From contig JAWUVI010000018.1 in the NCBI GenBank assembly GCA_034112445.1, positions 124,001-188,000 of the forward strand: DNA of 64,000 nucleotides. The letters run 5' to 3'. The stretch's first letter is position 1, and each line of letters opens with the position of its first letter. This document shows positions 59,435-64,000 of this stretch, one piece after another. This DNA comes from Pelagadaptatus sp034112445 (lineage in GTDB: Bacteria; Pseudomonadota; Gammaproteobacteria; Pseudomonadales; Cellvibrionaceae). The notes under the pieces are model-generated. The model worked only from the letters and a program-made list of their open reading frames with translations. It was not told the origin of the DNA and made no database searches. The position numbers and the translations under genes were made by a program.

Positions 59435-60025
59435 ATGGCTTTAGATATCAACATCCCAGAAAATATGCCTAGTGGAGGCAATGCAGTCAGCCGCGCTATT
59501 GGTCGCTTTATATTACGCATCCTGGGGTGGAAAATCACAGGAACTGTACCCAACGAGCCTAAGCTAGTTGTTATTGGCGCGCCGCATACATCGAATTGGG
59601 ATTTCATTTTAACGATTGCAATGATTATGGCTTTAGGCATGAAAATGTCCTATTTCATGAAAAAAGAAGCGTTCTTTTGGCCTATGAAGGGCTTCTTTAT
59701 GAAGATGGGTGGTGTGCCTATTAATAGAGGCAAATCTGCTGCAATCATTGCCGAATCCGTACAAAAAATAAAAGACAGCGATAAAGCTTGGGTTGCTATA
59801 ACCCCTGAGGGCACTCGCAGTAAAGTAACTCATTGGAAATCCGGTTTTGTGCGTATAGCGCATGGTGCTGGTGTGCCTATCTTAGTTGTAGGCGTAAATG
59901 GGCCGAAGAAAGAATTGGTGTTTGAAAAGTTGGTGGAAGCAACCGATCAATTCAGGGAGCAGGCGGAAGAGCTGCGCGTACATATGAGCGAAAATTATTG
60001 CGGAATCGTTCCTGAAAACCAGTAA
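59435..60025 (+). CDS. PlsC-like 1-acylglycerol-3-phosphate acyltransferase
   Basis: A 196-residue lysophospholipid acyltransferase family enzyme. The HX4D motif is HTSNWD (about 55-60), and the second motif is TPEGTRSKV; both are required for acyl transfer. Amphipathic and hydrophobic helices near the N-terminus (FILRILGWKITG) suggest membrane binding. ATG at 59435 is preferred to 59429 because AAAAGGA is then correctly spaced. Similar small PlsC-like proteins occur widely; it may act on other lysolipids. Substrate uncertain. Confidence 0.87.
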   Translation: MALDINIPENMPSGGNAVSRAIGRFILRILGWKITGTVPNEPKLVVIGAPHTSNWDFILTIAMIMALGMKMSYFMKKEAFFWPMKGFFMKMGGVPINRGKSAAIIAESVQKIKDSDKAWVAITPEGTRSKVTHWKSGFVRIAHGAGVPILVVGVNGPKKELVFEKLVEATDQFREQAEELRVHMSENYCGIVPENQ

Positions 60026-60079
60026 TGTTATTTCGCTTATAAATTTATTAAGCGCTGATTATTTAAAGGTGAGACAAGT

Positions 60080-60832
60080 TTGGAGTATTCTTTTTTTACC
60101 TTTTTTATTCTTGTGGTCGTCGCCTTTTTTGCGGGCTTGATTAGCGCTATCGCAGGTTCTGGTGGATTGATTGTTTTACCTGTTTTATTAACCGCCGGTT
60201 TGCCCCCCTTAAATGCTCTAGCAACCAATAAATTTCAAAGTGTTTTTGGTACTCTGTCTTCCGCAATAAATTTTTTCCGACATGGTCATATTGATCTTGC
60301 CTCTATGAAGGTCTCATTATTTTGTGCCTTTATTGGAAGTTGTATCGGTACGTTAGCCGTGCAGCAACTAGATGCTGAATTTTTAAAAATAGGCTTGCCG
60401 TATTTTTTGTTATTTTTGGCGGCTTATGTGGCGTTTACGCCAGCGTTATCAGATGAAGATTCTAAGCCACTACTATCGGCTCGAAGTTTTGATATGGGTG
60501 TTGGTGGGGGGCTGAGTTTTTATGGCGGTTTTCTTGGCCCTGGTATGGGATCTTTTTATGCGGTCGCTTTTTCATCTTTGCGTGGCTATAACATTAAAAA
60601 AGCCACAGCACATACTAAACCTTTGGTTTTAATAACCAACACAACGTCGTTAGTCGTATTTGTCCTGGCCGGAAAAGTTGTATGGAGCTTGGCAATAATG
60701 ATGGCTGTTGCACAATTTGTTGGTGCGAGGATTGGTTCTAATATGGTGATGAGTCGCGGCGCCAAGTTTATTAAACCCGTTTTAATCGGTGTTATTGTGT
60801 TGTTGTCAGTTAAACTTATTTTATTTCCGTAG
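60080..60832 (+). CDS. TSUP-family (TauE/SafE) membrane transporter
   Basis: A 250-residue eight-helix anion transporter. The pattern FFAGLISAIAGSGGLIVLPVLLTAG and the matching second-half GGGLSFYGGFLGPGMGSFYA are the TSUP repeat motifs. The start is TTG with AAAGGTGAGA upstream. TSUP members export sulfite, sulfoacetate or similar organosulfur anions. No sulfonate gene is nearby; substrate unknown. Confidence 0.88.
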   Translation: MEYSFFTFFILVVVAFFAGLISAIAGSGGLIVLPVLLTAGLPPLNALATNKFQSVFGTLSSAINFFRHGHIDLASMKVSLFCAFIGSCIGTLAVQQLDAEFLKIGLPYFLLFLAAYVAFTPALSDEDSKPLLSARSFDMGVGGGLSFYGGFLGPGMGSFYAVAFSSLRGYNIKKATAHTKPLVLITNTTSLVVFVLAGKVVWSLAIMMAVAQFVGARIGSNMVMSRGAKFIKPVLIGVIVLLSVKLILFP

Positions 60833-60893
60833 CGGTTATTACATTTATCAGGCAATAAAAATACTAGGTACTAAAAATGGTAGGCACTTTCTT

Positions 60894-61940
60894 ATGAGTA
60901 ACGATTCTCCCGCAACACGCTTTATGGTGGTTATTGCTGCATTCATTATTATTGTTAGTGGTATGCGTGCCTCTGAAGCAATCTTAATCCCCTTTTTGTT
61001 GTCACTCTTTATTGCGGTTATTTGTTCTTCACCGTTGGCTTGGATGAAGCACAGAGGGATACCGAACGCGTTGTCGTTACTGATTATTATCTTTGTAATT
61101 ATGGTGGTTTGGTTAGTTTTTGCGGCCGTTGTGGGCTCGTCCGTGAATGATTTTCGCGATGACTTCCCGCTTTATAAAGAGCGCTTGCAGTTTTTGACTC
61201 ATGAAGTTCGCACTTATTTAGATGCCCACGGAATAGAGATTCCCAGTGATGTTTGGCAGGATATTTTAGATCCGAGTAAAGCCTTGTCTTTTGTGGGAAA
61301 TATGTTGTCGTCGATAGGCAATGTCATGGCCGATGCATTTTTTATTATTCTAACGGTTATTTTTATACTGGCTGAAGAAGTTCGTTTTAGCGATAAGGTT
61401 CGTGTAGCGATAAATTCTGGCACCGGAACTGATGCGATCAAGGAATTTGTTACCAGTATTAATCGGTATATGGCAATCAAAGCGGCTTTGAGTTTGTTGA
61501 CCGGTGGCCTAGTTATTATTTGGTTGTCTATTTTGGGGGTCGACTTTCCGGTGATGTGGGGAATGGTAGCCTTTATGCTTAACTTCATTCCTAACCTTGG
61601 TTCTATTTTAGCGGCGGTTCCAGCGGTATTGTTGGCGGTTATTCAACTGAGTACCGGCGAAGCTATGCTCACTGCGCTGGGCTATATCGTTATCAATGTT
61701 GTGGTCGGTAATGTGATGGAGCCGCGAATTATGGGGCGGGGTCTAGACCTATCAACATTGGTGGTGTTTTTGTCTTTGGTTTTTTGGGGGTGGGTATTAG
61801 GTCCTATAGGCATGCTGTTATCAGTGCCGCTCACCATGACCCTGAAGATTGCTCTCGAAAGCTTCGAAGATACTCGCTGGATTGCTGTATTTTTGGGGTC
61901 AGGAAAAGATGTTGCTAGTGAGTTAAGTTTGCGTGATTAA
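60894..61940 (+). CDS. AI-2E family transporter (UPF0118)
   Basis: A 348-residue membrane protein with eight helices; the tail motif PRIMGRGLDLSTLVVFLSLVFWGWVLGPIG is the family's most conserved piece. ATG at 60894 is the natural start; the open frame further back overlaps the TSUP gene and has no ribosome site. Members export AI-2 or act as Na+/H+ antiporters. Its stop overlaps the next gene's start by 8 bp. Confidence 0.9.
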   Translation: MSNDSPATRFMVVIAAFIIIVSGMRASEAILIPFLLSLFIAVICSSPLAWMKHRGIPNALSLLIIIFVIMVVWLVFAAVVGSSVNDFRDDFPLYKERLQFLTHEVRTYLDAHGIEIPSDVWQDILDPSKALSFVGNMLSSIGNVMADAFFIILTVIFILAEEVRFSDKVRVAINSGTGTDAIKEFVTSINRYMAIKAALSLLTGGLVIIWLSILGVDFPVMWGMVAFMLNFIPNLGSILAAVPAVLLAVIQLSTGEAMLTALGYIVINVVVGNVMEPRIMGRGLDLSTLVVFLSLVFWGWVLGPIGMLLSVPLTMTLKIALESFEDTRWIAVFLGSGKDVASELSLRD

Positions 61941-62586
61941 TGACACATTAACTAAAATAGCGAACCAAATTTTACCAACGGCTCGTATCGAAAAATACAC
62001 ACTGCCTGAACCATCGGCGGTTGATCTGTATTTAATGAATGAAGATTATCCTACTGGGCAGCTACCTCAAGAGGCGGCATTGCAATTAATGGAAAATCCT
62101 TATTATTGGGCTTTTTGTTGGGCCTCAGGACAAGTTTTGGCGCAGTACATATACAGTAACCCTGAGTTGGTCCAGGGCAAGCGGGTGGTGGATTTTGGCT
62201 GTGGTTCTGGCGTGGTGGCTATAGCGGCAAAAAAAGCCGGAGCAGAAGAAGTGGTCGCCTGTGATATTGATCCTTTGGCGCAACTGGCCGCCCAAGAAAA
62301 CGCTCAATTAAATAATGTTGAGCTAATCATTAGTGATGACTTTGATCATATCCAAGGCCACATCGATATTATTATTGTGGCGGATGTTCTTTATGATAGA
62401 GAGAATTTACCCTGGTTAGATCGCTTTAATAAAAGAGCCGATGAAGTGCTCGTGGCGGATTCACGGGTTAAGAATTTTGACTATCCACCCTATAAGCAAA
62501 TTGCTCGGGTGGATGCTTGTACGCTGCCAGATTTAGATGAATCAATAGAGTTTCGCGATGTCCGAATTTATCAAACTCAGCGTTGA
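61933..62586 (+). CDS. Class I SAM-dependent protein methyltransferase (ETFBKMT/PrmA-like)
   Basis: A 217-residue methyltransferase. The SAM motif I is VVDFGCGSGVVAIAAKKAGA (about 85-104), CDIDPLA marks the ribose contact, and IIVADVLYDRENLP is the post-motif. The sequence is close to lysine methyltransferases of the ETFBKMT/METTL20 group, which modify the electron-transfer flavoprotein beta chain. GTG start inside the end of the AI-2E gene. The target is not certain. Confidence 0.82.
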   Translation: MINDTLTKIANQILPTARIEKYTLPEPSAVDLYLMNEDYPTGQLPQEAALQLMENPYYWAFCWASGQVLAQYIYSNPELVQGKRVVDFGCGSGVVAIAAKKAGAEEVVACDIDPLAQLAAQENAQLNNVELIISDDFDHIQGHIDIIIVADVLYDRENLPWLDRFNKRADEVLVADSRVKNFDYPPYKQIARVDACTLPDLDESIEFRDVRIYQTQR

Positions 62587-62595
62587 ACACGCCTT

Positions 62596-63999
62596 TTAAA
62601 ATACATCGTTATCTCTTGGGCGCTTGCCGATAATATCTAATGCAGCAACGCGATAAGCTTCAGCCAGTGTTGGAAAATTGAAAACACTTTCGACAAAAAT
62701 ATCCACAGGTGAGTTAGTCACCATAGCCATTTGGCCAATATGAATCAATTCCGTGGCGCCTTCGCCTGCAATCATCACCCCGAGAATTTTCTTGCCGTGT
62801 TTATCACAAATTATTTTCAGTAATCCATTTTCAACACCAGAAATATTGCCTCGGGCAATTTCTCCGAATATCGCTTTACCGACGAGAAATTCATCTGGTC
62901 CTGCTAATGCTTGTTGTTCGCTCATGCCAACGGCCGATAATTCCGGAATACTGTAAATACCGGATGGGATAACATTACTCATATTACCTATTGTCACGTC
63001 CAGTGCGTTACAGCTCGCACGGCGACCTTGTTCCATAGAGGTAGACGCTAAAGATGGCGGACCAATAACATCCCCGGCGGCATAAATATTAGCAACGCAC
63101 GTTTGCAATTGTTCATTAACACTGATTGTGCCGGATTCATTTAATTCGAGCCCAGCATTTTCTAGCTTTAAATCTTTTACATTAGCGAGACGTCCAGCGG
63201 CACAGAGTAATTTTTCACTGTGGATAACACTGCCATCATCACACTCAGTCACTACAGAACTCAGTCCATCCCAGTAGACGTTTGTGACAACAGTACTGCC
63301 TTTCCATGTGCCGCCAGAATCTTTAAAGCCGCGGACGAAGGTGTCGGTCAGGTCATCGTCTAAAAATCCTAATGGACGTGGGTATTTATCGATCATAGTA
63401 ACGTCGACGCCAAGAGCGGCAAAAATAGACGCGTACTCACTGGCAATAACGCCGCCGCCTAAAACAACCAGGCTTTTTGGTAGGTACAGCATGGATAGAA
63501 TAGAGTCACTGTCGAAAATATGTTCATGATCGACCGGTATATTGTCAGGACTTCTTGGGTAAGAGCCGGTAGCAATGATGACTTTGTCGGCGGTAATCAA
63601 TAATGGATCACCTTTAACTTGATCGACTTGTATCTCGGTAGCACTGATGAATTTTGCACGGCCATGAATACGGGTTACACCATTGCGCTCAATTTGTTTG
63701 CGCATGTATTTGTCGTGGGCTTTTAATACAATATCAAGGCGGTCTATTAATGTGGCCAGTTCGGTAGCTTCATCAAGTTTAAAGTTTGAGAGCGCCGCAT
63801 TTTGACGCATACTTTTAACTCGCAACGCATTCTCGCGCAGAGTTTTAGACGGGATTGTACCGCGATGTACGCAGGCGCCTCCCAATAATGAATCCCTCTC
63901 TATAAGAGCAGCTGATTTATGGCTTTTACTGGCTTGTACAGCGGCCTTTTGTCCTGCAGGGCCGCTACCGATAACGACAACATCGTAGTGAGTACTCAT
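62596..63999 (-). CDS. sthA: Soluble pyridine nucleotide transhydrogenase
   Basis: Moves hydride between NADPH and NAD+ in the cytoplasm; an FAD enzyme of the disulfide oxidoreductase family. FAD motif VIGSGPAGQKAA (about 9-20); the usual redox CxxxxC is replaced by CVHRGT (second Cys to Thr), the mark of SthA. NAD motif VVLGGGVIASEYASIFAALG; FAD motif GDVIGPP; dimer domain at the C-terminus. The 467-residue length is normal and the gene is complete, ending at the window edge. Convergent with the methyltransferase. Confidence 0.95.
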   Translation of the reverse strand: MSTHYDVVVIGSGPAGQKAAVQASKSHKSAALIERDSLLGGACVHRGTIPSKTLRENALRVKSMRQNAALSNFKLDEATELATLIDRLDIVLKAHDKYMRKQIERNGVTRIHGRAKFISATEIQVDQVKGDPLLITADKVIIATGSYPRSPDNIPVDHEHIFDSDSILSMLYLPKSLVVLGGGVIASEYASIFAALGVDVTMIDKYPRPLGFLDDDLTDTFVRGFKDSGGTWKGSTVVTNVYWDGLSSVVTECDDGSVIHSEKLLCAAGRLANVKDLKLENAGLELNESGTISVNEQLQTCVANIYAAGDVIGPPSLASTSMEQGRRASCNALDVTIGNMSNVIPSGIYSIPELSAVGMSEQQALAGPDEFLVGKAIFGEIARGNISGVENGLLKIICDKHGKKILGVMIAGEGATELIHIGQMAMVTNSPVDIFVESVFNFPTLAEAYRVAALDIIGKRPRDNDVF

Positions 64000-64000
64000 T

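Overview
The window is a gene-dense, moderate-GC chromosomal segment of a free-living, probably marine gammaproteobacterium. This rests on gene content and order (metG next to mrp, then dcd; a holD-like gene before rimI; RF3; SthA; TamA/TamB; RegB/RegA; a carnitine-to-betaine pathway of the Pseudomonas type) and on the many TonB receptors, two-component proteins and cyclic-nucleotide enzymes. I see no rRNA, tRNA, CRISPR array, insertion sequence or prophage. The genus cannot be fixed from this evidence.

Layout. 1-8.8 kb: metG (5' part), mrp, a TPR/outer-membrane barrel protein, a FecR-domain protein facing a CHASE2 nucleotide cyclase, dcd and a YhiN-like flavoprotein. 8.8-10.2 kb: a diguanylate cyclase and a decayed gene remnant. 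10.2-18.7 kb: a tight ten-gene unit behind a CTTAAG-N5-CTTAAG box. It encodes a thermostable-hemolysin family protein, an AMP-forming ligase, a haem-oxygenase-like diiron enzyme, an SDR, a TPR protein, a response regulator and kinase, a cupredoxin, an FTR1 iron permease and a small barrel protein. 18.8-29.2 kb: M15 peptidase, leuA, holD-like/rimI, ParA-like ATPase, a hybrid kinase that probably starts at CTG, a sulfatase and RNase HI. 29.3-37.2 kb: carnitine catabolism (thioesterase, BKACE enzyme, dehydrogenase, BCCT carrier) joined to a TonB receptor and a lipoprotein esterase. 37.3-42.6 kb: RegA/RegB, a metal-type TonB receptor and a MATE pump around a 17-bp palindrome. 42.7-46.3 kb: REC-TPR and CheY-like regulators, then CbpM/CbpA. 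46.3-57.4 kb: envelope and ion-homeostasis genes (MscS, DUF432-like protein, a second MscS-like channel, a CBS protein with MgtE, TamB/TamA). 57.4-64 kb: prfC, an acyltransferase, TSUP and AI-2E transporters, a methyltransferase and sthA.

Three things stand out. The 10-18.7 kb unit looks like an iron-responsive small-molecule or lipid-tailoring pathway that brings its own iron import and its own two-component system, and its promoter box matches the TTAAG-N6-TTAAG motif of the ferrous-iron regulator BqsR. The carnitine locus has an outer-membrane receptor and a surface or periplasmic esterase, suggesting use of carnitine esters. Finally, at least eleven short tandem arrays with unrelated units of 6-21 bp sit at gene ends, in 5' leaders or inside genes. 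Every array lying wholly inside a gene has a unit divisible by three, whereas the non-coding units mostly do not.
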